Below, piece by piece: positions 1 to 9,051 of a DNA stretch of 64,000 nt. Source of the stretch: Bacteroidota bacterium (lineage in GTDB: Bacteria > Bacteroidota > Bacteroidia > B-17B0 > Aurantibacillaceae); contig JAFDXR010000015.1 of assembly GCA_018267825.1 (NCBI GenBank), positions 1 to 64,000 on the forward strand, given 5' to 3'. Each line of letters starts with the position of its first letter. The stretch's first letter is position 1. The notes beneath the pieces were generated by a model, which made no database searches, had not been told where the DNA came from, and saw only the letters and a list, made by a program, of their open reading frames with translations. Made by a program: the position numbers and the translations under genes.

Positions 1-65
1 GCACCAAAAACTAAAATGCTAAGCGCCAAAAACTAAACATTAAGAACTAAACACTCAAAACTATC

Positions 66-1040
66 ATGGTATTAGTTTATACAGAAATCAATAAAGGCAA
101 AGTAAAAAAAGCATCGCTCGAGGCGGTAAACTATGGCGCTAAGATCGCTGAACTTACCGGTGGCAGCGTTACAGCCATTGCCTTCAATGCCGAAGCTTCA
201 CAACTCGAAGAGATTGGAAAAGCCGGCGCTAAGAAAATCCTGTCGGTGAAAAACGACGCCCTGTCAGGGCTCGACAATATGCTCGTTGCAGCTGCTGTTG
301 AACAGGCGGCCAAAGCCGAAGGATCCAAAATCATTATTTTCTCGTTTGATGTGGTAGGTAAAGCCGTGGCGCCACGCTTGTCGGCCAAACTGCGCGCAGG
401 CCTTGTAGCCGGTGCGGTAGATTACCCAACGGTAAACGGCAATGCCCTGGAGGTAAAGAAAAATGTATTCTCCGGAAAGGCTACAGCGGTTTATACCATC
501 AACAGCGATATAAAAATTATTTCCCTGCTGCCAAACTCATTCCCGGTAAAACTGGGTGACAATGCAGCTACTGTAGCCGACTTCGCAGTCAGCTTGCCAG
601 CCTCCAAGATCGTTTTCAAAGAAAAGAAATCGACCGATGTGGGTGGCATGATTCCGCTGCCTGAGGCCGAACTAGTAGTGAGTGCCGGTCGTGGTCTCAA
701 AGGTCCTGAGAACTGGGGTATGGTAGAGGAACTGGCCAAACTGCTGGGAGCCACTACAGCCTGTTCGCGTCCTGTGGCCGATATGCACTGGCGTCCACAT
801 CATGAGCACGTGGGCCAAACCGGTATTGCGATTCGTCCGAACCTGTACATTGCTATTGGAATCTCCGGCGCCATCCAGCACCTGGCTGGTGTGAACGGCA
901 GTAAAACCATTGTGGTGATCAACAACGATAAGGAAGCTCCTTTCTTCAAATCGGCAGACTACGGCGTGGTGGGCGATGCATTCACCATCGTACCAAAACT
1001 CATTGAAGCGGTGAAGAAATTAAAAGCAAATCAAAACTGA
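66..1040 (+). CDS. etfA: Electron transfer flavoprotein alpha subunit
   Basis: The alpha subunit of the soluble FAD heterodimer accepts electrons from acyl-CoA dehydrogenases and passes them to ETF-quinone oxidoreductase. At 324 residues it has normal family length. The N-terminal alpha/beta domain covers about residues 1-195. The FAD-binding C-terminal domain shows SAGRG (206-210), GQTG (250-253), GISGAIQH (265-272) and NNDKEAPFF (286-294), which are the family's FAD contacts. Its partner gene etfB is expected just upstream, outside the window. The 65 bases before the ATG repeat the word AACTAAA three times (9-15, 31-37, 45-51) and contain no recognisable Shine-Dalgarno site. Assignment is firm. 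Confidence 0.96.
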   Translation: MVLVYTEINKGKVKKASLEAVNYGAKIAELTGGSVTAIAFNAEASQLEEIGKAGAKKILSVKNDALSGLDNMLVAAAVEQAAKAEGSKIIIFSFDVVGKAVAPRLSAKLRAGLVAGAVDYPTVNGNALEVKKNVFSGKATAVYTINSDIKIISLLPNSFPVKLGDNAATVADFAVSLPASKIVFKEKKSTDVGGMIPLPEAELVVSAGRGLKGPENWGMVEELAKLLGATTACSRPVADMHWRPHHEHVGQTGIAIRPNLYIAIGISGAIQHLAGVNGSKTIVVINNDKEAPFFKSADYGVVGDAFTIVPKLIEAVKKLKANQN

Positions 1041-1076
1041 TTTTTATTTTTTTCGTAAATTAGAACTTCATTAATT

Positions 1077-1673
1077 ATGGCCATGAAAAAAGTGAGACTG
1101 GAAATTGTAGGCTTATCGTACAGCCAGACACAAAGCGGAGCTTATGCGCTGGTGTTGGGCGAAAGTGCCGGCTCACGCCGATTGCCTATTATTATTGGTG
1201 GTTTCGAAGCCCAGGCAATTGCTATTGAGCTCGAAAAAATGACACCAACCCGTCCACTCACACACGACCTCTTCAAATCCTTTTCGGAAACATTTAATAT
1301 CGATGTGACTGAAGTTCTGATTTACAATCTTGTAGAGGGTATTTTTTACGCCAAGTTAATTTGCACCGATGGTACTCGCGATGTCGAAATTGATGCCCGC
1401 ACCAGCGATGCTATAGCCCTGGCAGTGCGTTTCAACTGTCCTATATTTACATACGAGTTTATTCTCAAAAGCGCTGGTATTGTTCTCGACGACGAAAGCC
1501 TGCCGGCTTCCCAAAGCTCTGTTAACCTCGAAGAAATTGCCAACCCGGAAGGAGAATACAAAGGCAAATCAACCGAAGAGCTTAAGAACATGCTGCAAAC
1601 AGCGCTCGATGATGAGCAGTACGAATTGGCATCGAAGATCCGCGACGAAATCAACCAACGCAAAAAATCCTGA
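1077..1673 (+). CDS. Bifunctional nuclease family protein (DUF151) with UVR motif
   Basis: This 198-residue protein has an N-terminal bifunctional-nuclease (BFN/DUF151) domain at about residues 8-135. Conserved stretches are LPIIIGGFEAQAIA (36-49), PTRPLTHDL (57-65) and DARTSDAIALAVR (106-118). The C-terminus (about 164-196) is a UvrB/UvrC-type helical hairpin with the typical ELxxxLxxAxxxExYExAxxxRDxI pattern. Plant and Thermotoga relatives have been linked to DNase/RNase activity; the bacterial role is unclear. It lies 36 bp after etfA and is probably co-transcribed. A second ATG two codons in (1083) is an alternative start. The gene pair etfA-BFN is seen in other Bacteroidota, from memory. 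Confidence 0.9.
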   Translation: MAMKKVRLEIVGLSYSQTQSGAYALVLGESAGSRRLPIIIGGFEAQAIAIELEKMTPTRPLTHDLFKSFSETFNIDVTEVLIYNLVEGIFYAKLICTDGTRDVEIDARTSDAIALAVRFNCPIFTYEFILKSAGIVLDDESLPASQSSVNLEEIANPEGEYKGKSTEELKNMLQTALDDEQYELASKIRDEINQRKKS

Positions 1674-1760
1674 TTCTTATCAGACCTTTCTTTTTTTCCA
1701 TGTAACTGCCATAGGGCTGTCATGCCTTGTTTGTTATTTTGTATTTCAAAACGAAATAAC

Positions 1761-2384
1761 ATGGCGAAAACAGATCTCACCAAAACCTACAAAAGTTATT
1801 ACACCGCTAAAGCCAGGGCAGAATTGGTAAATGTCGAACCGGCGCACTTTCTTTCTGTTCGTGGCAAAGGAGACCCCTCTTCGGCCGGATATGCCAGCAC
1901 CCTTCAGGTACTTTATGCCGTAGCCTATGCCGTAAAATTTGCCTGCAAAGCCCGTGGTTGCGACTTTACCGTTGCCAAACTGGAAGGCCTGTGGTGGTTT
2001 GACCGCGAACGTTTCGGTAATCCCTCTGCAGACCAGGCACCACGCCTAGTTCCCCGCAGCGAGTGGGAATACCGGATGCTCATCAGGATGCCCGACGGTG
2101 TCACTAAAAAGGACCTGAAAGAGGCTCAGCAACAGGTATTGCTTAAAAAGAAAGCGGAAGGTGCAGAGCGTGTGGAATGGTTTGATATGAAAGAAGGTGC
2201 CTGCGTGCAGATTTTACACGTTGGCCCGTTTGATACGGAGCCGGAGAGCATTCAGAAAATGGTAATGTTTATGGAAGCTGAGGGCCTGAAGCAGAATGGC
2301 TATCACCACGAAATCTATTTGTCAGATTTCCGGAAAACACCACCTGAGAAACTGAAAACGATCCTGAGGGAACCCGTAAAATGA
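1761..2384 (+). CDS. GyrI-like small-molecule-binding domain protein
   Basis: A 207-residue protein of the GyrI-like/SOUL-type fold family (stand-alone small-molecule binding domain related to the effector domain of AraC/MerR regulators). Recognisable features are the N-terminal ARAELVNVEPAHFLSVRGKG strand region, HVGPFDTEPESI and the C-terminal HHEIYLSDFRKTPPEKLKT segment, which is typical of cytosolic GyrI-like proteins. There is no DNA-binding domain, so it is not itself a transcription factor. I chose the ATG at 1761; the frame is open to 1722, but the extra 13 residues (MPCLLFCISKRNN) do not match the family. The natural ligand is unknown. Downstream is a bidirectional terminator. Confidence 0.85.
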   Translation: MAKTDLTKTYKSYYTAKARAELVNVEPAHFLSVRGKGDPSSAGYASTLQVLYAVAYAVKFACKARGCDFTVAKLEGLWWFDRERFGNPSADQAPRLVPRSEWEYRMLIRMPDGVTKKDLKEAQQQVLLKKKAEGAERVEWFDMKEGACVQILHVGPFDTEPESIQKMVMFMEAEGLKQNGYHHEIYLSDFRKTPPEKLKTILREPVK

Positions 2385-2462
2385 AAGGCGAATCTGCGGA
2401 TGGGATCTCTTGCCGGGCCCGGGAATAATGCAGGGAGTCTCTCTGCCGAAAAATAAACACAA

Positions 2463-2490
2463 AAAGCCTTTCCCGTTCAGGAAAGGCTTT
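2463..2490. terminator. Bidirectional intrinsic terminator
   Basis: Perfect 11-bp stem (AAAGCCTTTCC, 2463-2473, with 2480-2490) and a 6-nt loop. A-rich sequence precedes it and the stem ends in TTT, so it can serve both the plus-strand GyrI-like gene and the minus-strand rpmF operon that converge here. Confidence 0.85.
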
Positions 2491-2518
2491 GATAAATATG
2501 ATTTTGAAAGAAAAGGAA

Positions 2519-2710
2519 TTAAGCTTTAGCAGCTTTTTCCATTACAACTTTTCCTTTGTAGTATAATTTTCCTTCATACCAGTGTGCACGGTGGTATAAA
2601 TGAGCTTCACCTGTAGTCGTGTCTTTTCCGATAGTCATCGATGGCGCTTTATATGTAGAGCGACGTGAATCTCTGCGGGAACGGGATAATTTTCGTTTAG
2701 GATTAGGCAT
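2519..2710 (-). CDS. rpmF: 50S ribosomal protein L32
   Basis: A 63-residue basic protein beginning [17 protein letters not shown], followed by the [18 protein letters not shown] core of L32. It has no zinc-binding cysteines, so it is the cysteine-free form of L32. It is the second gene of a two-gene operon, 12 bp after the YceD-like gene; this yceD-rpmF order is conserved widely across bacteria. Transcription ends at the hairpin at 2463-2490. Confidence 0.97.
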   Translation of the reverse strand: MPNPKRKLSRSRRDSRRSTYKAPSMTIGKDTTTGEAHLYHRAHWYEGKLYYKGKVVMEKAAKA

Positions 2711-2722
2711 GGTATTTAATTT

Positions 2723-3241
2723 TTAATTGTTACTAAATTTTATCTTCTTTAACTGCTCCCATTGCGGGTTTGGTTCTTCATCAACGCGGTTTTCTTCAAG
2801 TTTGTTTAAAGTCTCATAATCGCACTCAATGTCTCCTTCAAGGTCTTCGCAGGGTACACGACGGTTTGGCAATGCCAGGGTGATATATTCGTAGAGGTAC
2901 TGCGATATATCTGCTTCGTCGTTTCCTTCTTTCAGAACCAGGATTTCATCGTTGCTTTCGGCCGGATCCCCGTGTTTAATCACCAGGTTTTCATGGGCCT
3001 CGATCGGGTAATCAAACTCCTTGAGGCAACGGTCGCAGCTTACGGCAACGGTACCTTCAATATCAAACTCCATTTGCAGGAGGTTGTTTTGTTTGATCAG
3101 CAAGAGCTTCACAGACACATCGGCCTGCTCGATCTCACTGTCTTTAAACTGCTCAAAGAACGCGCCTTTTACCTCGAATTCGAACTCATGTTCGCCTATG
3201 GATAGACCGCCAAACTGTATGATGTATTGACTTTTAGCCAT
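2723..3241 (-). CDS. YceD-like DUF177 protein, predicted 23S rRNA accumulation factor
   Basis: A 172-residue DUF177/YceD family protein. In Escherichia coli YceD is needed for normal 23S rRNA accumulation. The diagnostic CxxC pair appears as CDRCL (Cys69, Cys72) followed by KEFDYPIE, with two later cysteines (131 and 140) and the typical C-terminal PNPQWEQLKKIK. The middle is acidic, as usual in the family. It starts the yceD-rpmF operon and has a good promoter about 25 bp upstream, leaving a very short 5' leader. Confidence 0.9.
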   Translation of the reverse strand: MAKSQYIIQFGGLSIGEHEFEFEVKGAFFEQFKDSEIEQADVSVKLLLIKQNNLLQMEFDIEGTVAVSCDRCLKEFDYPIEAHENLVIKHGDPAESNDEILVLKEGNDEADISQYLYEYITLALPNRRVPCEDLEGDIECDYETLNKLEENRVDEEPNPQWEQLKKIKFSNN

Positions 3242-3263
3242 AGTACTTCGGTAAAAAGGACTG

Positions 3264-3294
3264 CGAAGATACGAAAAAAATGGTTTTCAACAAA
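3264..3294 (-). promoter_or_regulatory. Bacteroidota-type promoter of the yceD-rpmF operon
   Basis: Read on the minus strand: TTTG (3294-3291), 19 bp, then TATCTTCG (3271-3264). This matches the phylum consensus TTTG-N19-TAnnTTTG with one mismatch. The expected start lies about 15 bases before the ATG at 3241. Confidence 0.7.
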
Positions 3295-3674
3295 TTTTTA
3301 ACCAAAATCTAAGGAGAATATAGACGAACCCAAACAAAATCTTCGCCCATTTCAAAAGCATTCAAAAAACAGGCATAACCGGAATCCAACCTGCAATTGT
3401 CCCGGTTTACCGGGAGCTCTGGGGTGGAACTGGCTTGAAAATACCGGAAAAATAAGGAAAAAAGAGACGATAATAAGAGATTTATCTACTTATTAAATGG
3501 ATTCAGCTAAAAAGCCCCCTGTCGGGGCAACCGCTCATGGCAGTTCAGAGTAGAATAGGTACTTTTACTATAGTAAGGTATTACTACCTATTATACTTGC
3601 GGTTTATACTGGTCCCCCTCGTAACAGGAGCCGCATTATTGTAAGAGAAACAACGACTTAGAAAAACTTCAAGT
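3295..3674. other. Non-coding leader region upstream of the large adhesin gene
   Basis: About 380 bases without a gene. It holds three dyads: TCCCGG-TTTA-CCGGGA (3401-3416), GCCCC-CTGTC-GGGGC (3514-3528, no following T-run) and a nested pair at 3554-3592 (listed separately). TATACTTG at about 3592 resembles a -7 box but has no TTTG at the right spacing, so I do not call a promoter. No known riboswitch fold was recognised. Confidence 0.6.
3554..3592. promoter_or_regulatory. Nested inverted repeat, candidate operator
   Basis: Outer arms AATAGGTA (3554-3561) and TACCTATT (3585-3592) enclose a perfect 12-bp palindrome TTACTATAGTAA (3565-3576). It lies about 83-121 bp before the start of the 1,555-residue secreted protein and abuts a possible -7 region. 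It could be an operator or an RNA structure. The function is inferred only from position and symmetry. Confidence 0.4.
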
Positions 3675-6600
3675 ATGACACGATCATTATCACGACTATT
3701 CTTCATGGGGGTTTTGGTAGCTTGTGTACAGGTGTATTCCTATGCGCAGTCTATAGCCAATTATTCAACAGCAAGATCAACAGGGGCAACCTATTCATCT
3801 ATCAGTACGACGGGCAACGCCTTTAACAGCTGGCGCAACACCACCAGTTTTACACAGGACGATAACCGTTCTGACTTTACCAATATTGGTTTCGATTTCT
3901 GGTACGACGGAACACGTTACACACAATTTTGCGTATCTACCAACGGGTATATCGACTTCTCTTCTTCAACAGCCAATGGCGGACCTGTTGCAAATGCCTT
4001 TGGTTACGACAACACAGCTTTTACCAACTCCGGTGGCGCAACCGCACCGGCCATTACACCATTTTACGATGACTTAACGGCTCAGGGCGGTACAAATGCC
4101 CTTGGTAACAGCATCAAATATACACTCTCAGGAAGCGCCCCAAACCGCGTACTCACGATCGAGTGGATCAATATGGCCGTTTACGGTAACACATCGCCAA
4201 GCCTCAATTTCCAGGTAAAGCTTTATGAAACCACCGGTATAATTGAGATGTATTACGGCACCATGAACACAGGGTCCTTTACGTTTTCTTACAGCATGGG
4301 AATCAATGGCCCTACACTCAGTGCCACCCCTACAGCAGCGCAGCTTAAAATGTTGCAGGCGGTGAACGGAACAACACTTAACAATACGGTTCAGAACAAC
4401 CTTTCGGCAATGCCTGCTGCCAATTCCAAATATGCATTTACACCACCGGTACCAACGGCGGTAAGCGGTACACTTACATTCTCGGGGGTGTCGCAAAGCG
4501 GCATGACACTTAACTTTCCGAACTGGGCTACCAATGAAGTGGGGTATGTGGTTTACAATTCAACCGATGGCATTAACTACTCATTTGTAACACAAACTGC
4601 AGCCAATGCCACATCGGCGGTTATTACAGGGCTTCTGCCGGGCACACTGTATTACTGGAAAGTATATGCCGTAACCGAAGGCTGCCTGAGCTCCCCCCTC
4701 ACTGGCTCGCAGGCCACCACAGCAGGTGGCAGCAAGGTTTCCAATGCAAACGGAAACTGGAGCAATGCCAATATCTGGACTCCGGTGGGAGTGCCGACTT
4801 CAGCCGATAACGTAACCATCACAAACGGCACAACAGTATTGATCGATGTCAATGCGACCTGTAACCGACTTACCATAGGAAGTGGTGCTGCTGCGGCAAC
4901 ATTACGTTATACCGGAGCCACAGCACGTACATTCACTGTAAATAACAGTATGACGGTAAATGCGCTGGGAGTATTTGATATCAATACAACATCCAATGTC
5001 ACGCATACGCTGATTGCAAAAGGGAATATTACCAACAACGGAACCATTAACCTGGCTACCGATGCCAACAGTCTCTGTAATACACAATTTATAAATAACG
5101 GAAATCAGACCCTGAGCGGTACAGGCGCTACCAATAAGTTCAACAATATACAGTTGAATATGGGAACCTCCTCAAGCAATACACTCAACATTACAGCGAC
5201 CACCTTTACCGCGCCTGCAAACTTCCTGACACTGACCAATGGGGTTTTCAAATTATCCACCACAGGAGCCGTGAACCTAACGCCTTTTACAGCAGCATCT
5301 ACCATACCATTAAGTTCTGGTATTGTCGTTAACTCCGCCAATGCAACAGTTAACACCACGGCTGGCATGACACTTTATGGCTTGCTCTCTGTAGTAAACG
5401 GGGCAATGAATATCGGGAATGCTGCCGATCAGGATGTTTTATCAAGTGGCGGAACCATCAGTGTTTCCGGTGGTACACTGACCATCGCCGGGAAATTATA
5501 TTCGCAGGGCATCAACAACTTGTGTTATTTCAACCTGAGTGGTGGAACAACTATTTTACCAAATGTGGGCTCCACCAACACAACCATTGCGCCATTCCAG
5601 ATGACCGGTGCCGGGTCCCAGTTTTCGATGTCGGGTGGCACCCTGCTTATTCCGCGCGAAGGCGGTACAGGGGCTCAGAACCTTGGATTTGTGAATACCG
5701 GTGCTACAATCGGTTCGGTAACCGGCGGAACGCTTCAGATAGGTAGCGCCAGTTCTCCTGCCGGTCAAACGATCGACATCAATACCAATTATTCTATAGG
5801 TAACCTGCTTGTAAACAGTGCCAATGTTCTGGCCGAACTAAATACAAACACACTCAATGTTATTCAGAATATAACCATCAACACGGGCTCACTGACTGCC
5901 AATAACCTTGACATGAGCCTTGGTGGAAACTGGGTCAATAACGGCGGCACATTTATACCGGGCACGGCTTCAGTGACCTGCAATTCAGCCAGTGCACAAT
6001 CCATTACCAAACCCGGTGGAGAAACATTTAACCACCTGGTATTTAATGGAGCCGGCACCAAAACATTCGGAAGCAATATTACCACCAACGGCAATTTTGT
6101 GATCAACTCCGGATCACCGGTTGATATCAGCGCGTCGAACTATACACTTACCGTGAAAGGAAATTTCTCCAACAGCGGCACACTCAATACCCGCAGCGGC
6201 CTGGTGTTTTTGAACGGCACCACCAATCAGGCTATCGGCGGAACAAGCACCACCAATTTCTATAATCTGACGCTCAACAACACAGCAGGAGCCATTCTCA
6301 ATAATGCCGAAAATATTATCGGAACACTGACATTGAACAATGGTACTTTCAATACAAATTCCAAAGCCTTTACACTTATCTCAACCGCAACCGGAACAGG
6401 GCGCATTGCGCAGATTACCGGAACAGGCGATATTACAGGCAATGTTACCGTACAGCGCTATGCTCCGGGCGGAACCACCGGCTGGGCCTTACTTGGCACG
6501 CCCATTACTTCGGCGCTCACCCTGGCCGACTGGGACGACAACATTCCGATCAGTTGCCCTACCTGTCCCGATGGAAGTGCAGGTGGCTTTTTATCGATTT

Positions 6601-8342
6601 ACACCTACGATGAAACCAAACCGGGCTTATACGACGATGCAGCATCCTATATTCCTCTGAGTGGTATTACAGATCCCATCATTCCGGGCAAAGGCTATTG
6701 GGTATACCTTGGCAATGGCCAGTATACCACAACGGCCATCACGCTGGATGTAACCGGTACTGTGCGTAAATTTGCCTATTCCTTACCATTGAGCTATACC
6801 AATAACGGATCAAGCCTCAACGATGGCTGGAACCTGATTTGTAATCCATACCCTTCACCGATCCGCTGGAGCTTACTGAAAGGTGCTACGGCCAATATCG
6901 ACAATGCGGTGTATGCCTATAATGCCGATCTGAATGGCGGCACAGGAGGTTATTCAACATACATTAACGGGATCAGCAGCCCGGCAGTGGGTGCCGGCGG
7001 TATAGGCGATACAATTCCAATCGGGCAGGGTTTTTATGTGCACTCTACCGGTGCTACGGCCCTCAGTGCCCAGGAGTCTAATAAAGTGGGAGGTAACCCA
7101 ACCTTTTTACGCCAGAGCAATGTGGTGCAGTCCGCCACCAATTCAAACCCGATGATCCGCCTGTATGTGGATGGGTTGGGTTTCCACGACGAGACCGTTC
7201 TTTACACAGAAGCAGGTGCCAGCAATAATTTTGATTTCGGATACGATGCCTACAAACTCCGCGGGCAGGATCCTTATGCTACCAGTATCGCGCTTAGTTA
7301 TGATACTACCGATTTCCAGGTAAACGGTGTGGCGCCAATTACCGGCAACTTCTCCATGTATCTGAAAACGATTACCGGTTATGCAGGGGCTTATACCATC
7401 AGTGCAGCCAATGTAGCATCATTCCCGTCGGGAGCCTGCATTAATCTGTACGACCGATTCACGGGTGTTACCACCGACTTACGTACTTCTACCTATGCCT
7501 ATAACCTGGCCGATACAACGACTGTGGCCCGCTTCATTCTCAACATCAGTCTGCAACCATTGCAGGTAAATACAACAGCGCAGATGCCATCCTGTACGGT
7601 TGCTGCTTCGGGGCAGATCACGGCAGCGGGCGTAAGCAGCGGACCGTGGAATTTCACGTGGAGAGATCCTTCAGGAAACACGATCCGTACACAAACCAAC
7701 AGAACAACAGCCGATACACTGCGCAATATTGCTGTGGGGGGCACCTACGAAGTAGATGTGAATACGGTTGGTATGTGCGATTTTAACACAAGCACTGTTA
7801 CCATCACACCACCGAACCTGCCTGTAGCCCAGTTTAGCTGTGCAGACACAACCTATTTATCAACCGGTGCCATGGTCGCATTCAGCAATAATTCGAGCGG
7901 CTCGGTATCCGATGCCTGGAATTTCGGTGATGGCATGGGTACATCCACGGCTAATTCGCCAACCTATTATTACAACAATTCGGGCACATACGTAGTAAGC
8001 CTTGTGGAAACCAGCTCCAGTGGCTGTACCGACACGGCCACGAAAACCGTGGTGGTGATCAATAATATTGTAACAGGTATCACCGGTCTGGGCAACGACC
8101 CGTCGCTTAGCCTGAGAACGTTGGACAACAACCAATACATGTTGGTACAGAACTTTACACAAAGCACAACCGAACAGGTGAAATTAATGGATATCAATGG
8201 CCGCCTTGTGATGGATTTTGGCACAGTGAGTGGAACCAATGTGAGTCTGCCACTGGATCTGAGCAGCCTGAAACCAGGCATCTACATGCTCAACCTGATC
8301 AGCGGCACCGACAAGAAAGTGTTGAAGCTGCCAGTGAAGTAA
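3675..8342 (+). CDS. Large secreted protein with FN3, PKD and T9SS sorting domain
   Basis: A 1,555-residue cell-surface or secreted protein. It has a signal peptide (about 1-24, ending YSYAQ). Next comes an N-terminal beta-rich segment with an NIGFDFWYDGTRYTQFCVSTNGYI block, a fibronectin type III domain (about 255-348), and a long Asn/Thr/Gly-rich region of short strand repeats (about 355-930) that begins GNWSNANIWTPVGVP. A region with W/G-rich turns (about 930-1340) precedes a PKD domain with WNFGDGMGTSTANSPTYYY (about 1380-1462). The end (about 1473-1555, VKLMDINGRLV...LKPGIYMLNL...KVLKLPVK) is a type A T9SS sorting domain, so export and surface attachment by T9SS are expected. The ligand is unknown. 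It ends at a terminator (8362). Confidence 0.88.
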   Translation: MTRSLSRLFFMGVLVACVQVYSYAQSIANYSTARSTGATYSSISTTGNAFNSWRNTTSFTQDDNRSDFTNIGFDFWYDGTRYTQFCVSTNGYIDFSSSTANGGPVANAFGYDNTAFTNSGGATAPAITPFYDDLTAQGGTNALGNSIKYTLSGSAPNRVLTIEWINMAVYGNTSPSLNFQVKLYETTGIIEMYYGTMNTGSFTFSYSMGINGPTLSATPTAAQLKMLQAVNGTTLNNTVQNNLSAMPAANSKYAFTPPVPTAVSGTLTFSGVSQSGMTLNFPNWATNEVGYVVYNSTDGINYSFVTQTAANATSAVITGLLPGTLYYWKVYAVTEGCLSSPLTGSQATTAGGSKVSNANGNWSNANIWTPVGVPTSADNVTITNGTTVLIDVNATCNRLTIGSGAAAATLRYTGATARTFTVNNSMTVNALGVFDINTTSNVTHTLIAKGNITNNGTINLATDANSLCNTQFINNGNQTLSGTGATNKFNNIQLNMGTSSSNTLNITATTFTAPANFLTLTNGVFKLSTTGAVNLTPFTAASTIPLSSGIVVNSANATVNTTAGMTLYGLLSVVNGAMNIGNAADQDVLSSGGTISVSGGTLTIAGKLYSQGINNLCYFNLSGGTTILPNVGSTNTTIAPFQMTGAGSQFSMSGGTLLIPREGGTGAQNLGFVNTGATIGSVTGGTLQIGSASSPAGQTIDINTNYSIGNLLVNSANVLAELNTNTLNVIQNITINTGSLTANNLDMSLGGNWVNNGGTFIPGTASVTCNSASAQSITKPGGETFNHLVFNGAGTKTFGSNITTNGNFVINSGSPVDISASNYTLTVKGNFSNSGTLNTRSGLVFLNGTTNQAIGGTSTTNFYNLTLNNTAGAILNNAENIIGTLTLNNGTFNTNSKAFTLISTATGTGRIAQITGTGDITGNVTVQRYAPGGTTGWALLGTPITSALTLADWDDNIPISCPTCPDGSAGGFLSIYTYDETKPGLYDDAASYIPLSGITDPIIPGKGYWVYLGNGQYTTTAITLDVTGTVRKFAYSLPLSYTNNGSSLNDGWNLICNPYPSPIRWSLLKGATANIDNAVYAYNADLNGGTGGYSTYINGISSPAVGAGGIGDTIPIGQGFYVHSTGATALSAQESNKVGGNPTFLRQSNVVQSATNSNPMIRLYVDGLGFHDETVLYTEAGASNNFDFGYDAYKLRGQDPYATSIALSYDTTDFQVNGVAPITGNFSMYLKTITGYAGAYTISAANVASFPSGACINLYDRFTGVTTDLRTSTYAYNLADTTTVARFILNISLQPLQVNTTAQMPSCTVAASGQITAAGVSSGPWNFTWRDPSGNTIRTQTNRTTADTLRNIAVGGTYEVDVNTVGMCDFNTSTVTITPPNLPVAQFSCADTTYLSTGAMVAFSNNSSGSVSDAWNFGDGMGTSTANSPTYYYNNSGTYVVSLVETSSSGCTDTATKTVVVINNIVTGITGLGNDPSLSLRTLDNNQYMLVQNFTQSTTEQVKLMDINGRLVMDFGTVSGTNVSLPLDLSSLKPGIYMLNLISGTDKKVLKLPVK

Positions 8343-8361
8343 AATATGACATCTTATTAGG

Positions 8362-8386
8362 AAGGGGCCTCTGAGCCCCTTTTTTA
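8362..8386 (+). terminator. Intrinsic terminator of the adhesin gene
   Basis: Stem AAGGGGC (8362-8368) with GCCCCTT (8375-8381), loop CTCTGA, followed by a run of T. It lies 20 bp after the stop codon. Confidence 0.85.
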
Positions 8387-8430
8387 TGCGCTATTCTGCT
8401 GATGCCGTGTTAAAGTCAGTGGTATAAGCT

Positions 8431-9042
8431 GTTGGTGATAACACCAACGGAGGCGCGAATCAGGGAATGAAATTCATGATCGCCCATGCAGGTGTTATCA
8501 CCTGCATGAATATTTATAGTTGTGGCTGACCATGCCAATAAAACCCGGAGCAATGAGATCTACGCGTTGGTGATAACACCAACGAAGGCAGAACAATAAA
8601 ATGTATTTTGGTAATACAAACGGAACCCTATCGCCCATGCAGGTGTTATCACCTGCATGAATATTTACATAGTTGGGCTGACAATGCCAATAAAACCCGG
8701 GGTAATGAGATCTACCCGTTGGTGATAACACCAACGAAGGCAGAACACCAACGGAGGCGCGAATCAGGGAATGAAATTTATGATCGCCCACGCAGGTGTT
8801 ATCACCTGCGTGGATATTTACATAGTTGTGACTGACAATGCCAATAAAACCCGGAGCAATGAGATCTACTCGTTGGCGATAACACCAACGAAGGCAGAAC
8901 AATAAAATGTATTTTGGTAATACAAACGGAACCCTATCGCCCATGCAGGTGTTATCACCTGCATGAATATTTACATAGTTGGGCTGACAATGCCAATAAA
9001 ACCTGGAGCAATGAGACCTACCCGTTGGCGATAACACCAACG
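8431..9042. repeat. Array of nine hairpins in four 152-bp monomers (two alternating types)
   Basis: Nine dyads share a 12-bp core, GGTG-TTAT-CACC or its reverse complement. Four are type GCAGGTG-TTAT-CACCTGC (8485-8508, 8636-8659, 8788-8813, 8942-8965). Five are type GTTGGTG-ATAA-CACCAAC (8431-8448, 8565-8584, 8717-8736, 8871-8890, 9023-9042). They alternate within monomers of about 152 bp: A1 8443-8594, B1 8595-8746, A2 8747-8900 and B2 8901-9050. A and B differ only in the left flank, so the array is a tandem duplication of an A-B dimer (period about 305 bp). It lies between two converging genes. No transposase is attached. Confidence 0.9.
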
Positions 9043-9051
9043 AAGGCAGAA

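Noticed and set aside
1722-1760. Earlier ATG for the GyrI-like gene
   Set aside because: The extra residues are hydrophobic/Cys-rich without family match, while the second ATG begins at a conserved-looking N-terminus.
3514-3528. GCCCC-GGGGC hairpin as terminator for an upstream gene
   Set aside because: No T-run follows and no plus-strand gene lies upstream of it.
8431-9042. CRISPR array
   Set aside because: Repeat units are not separated by unique spacers, all spacing is filled by repeated flank sequence, and no cas genes are present.
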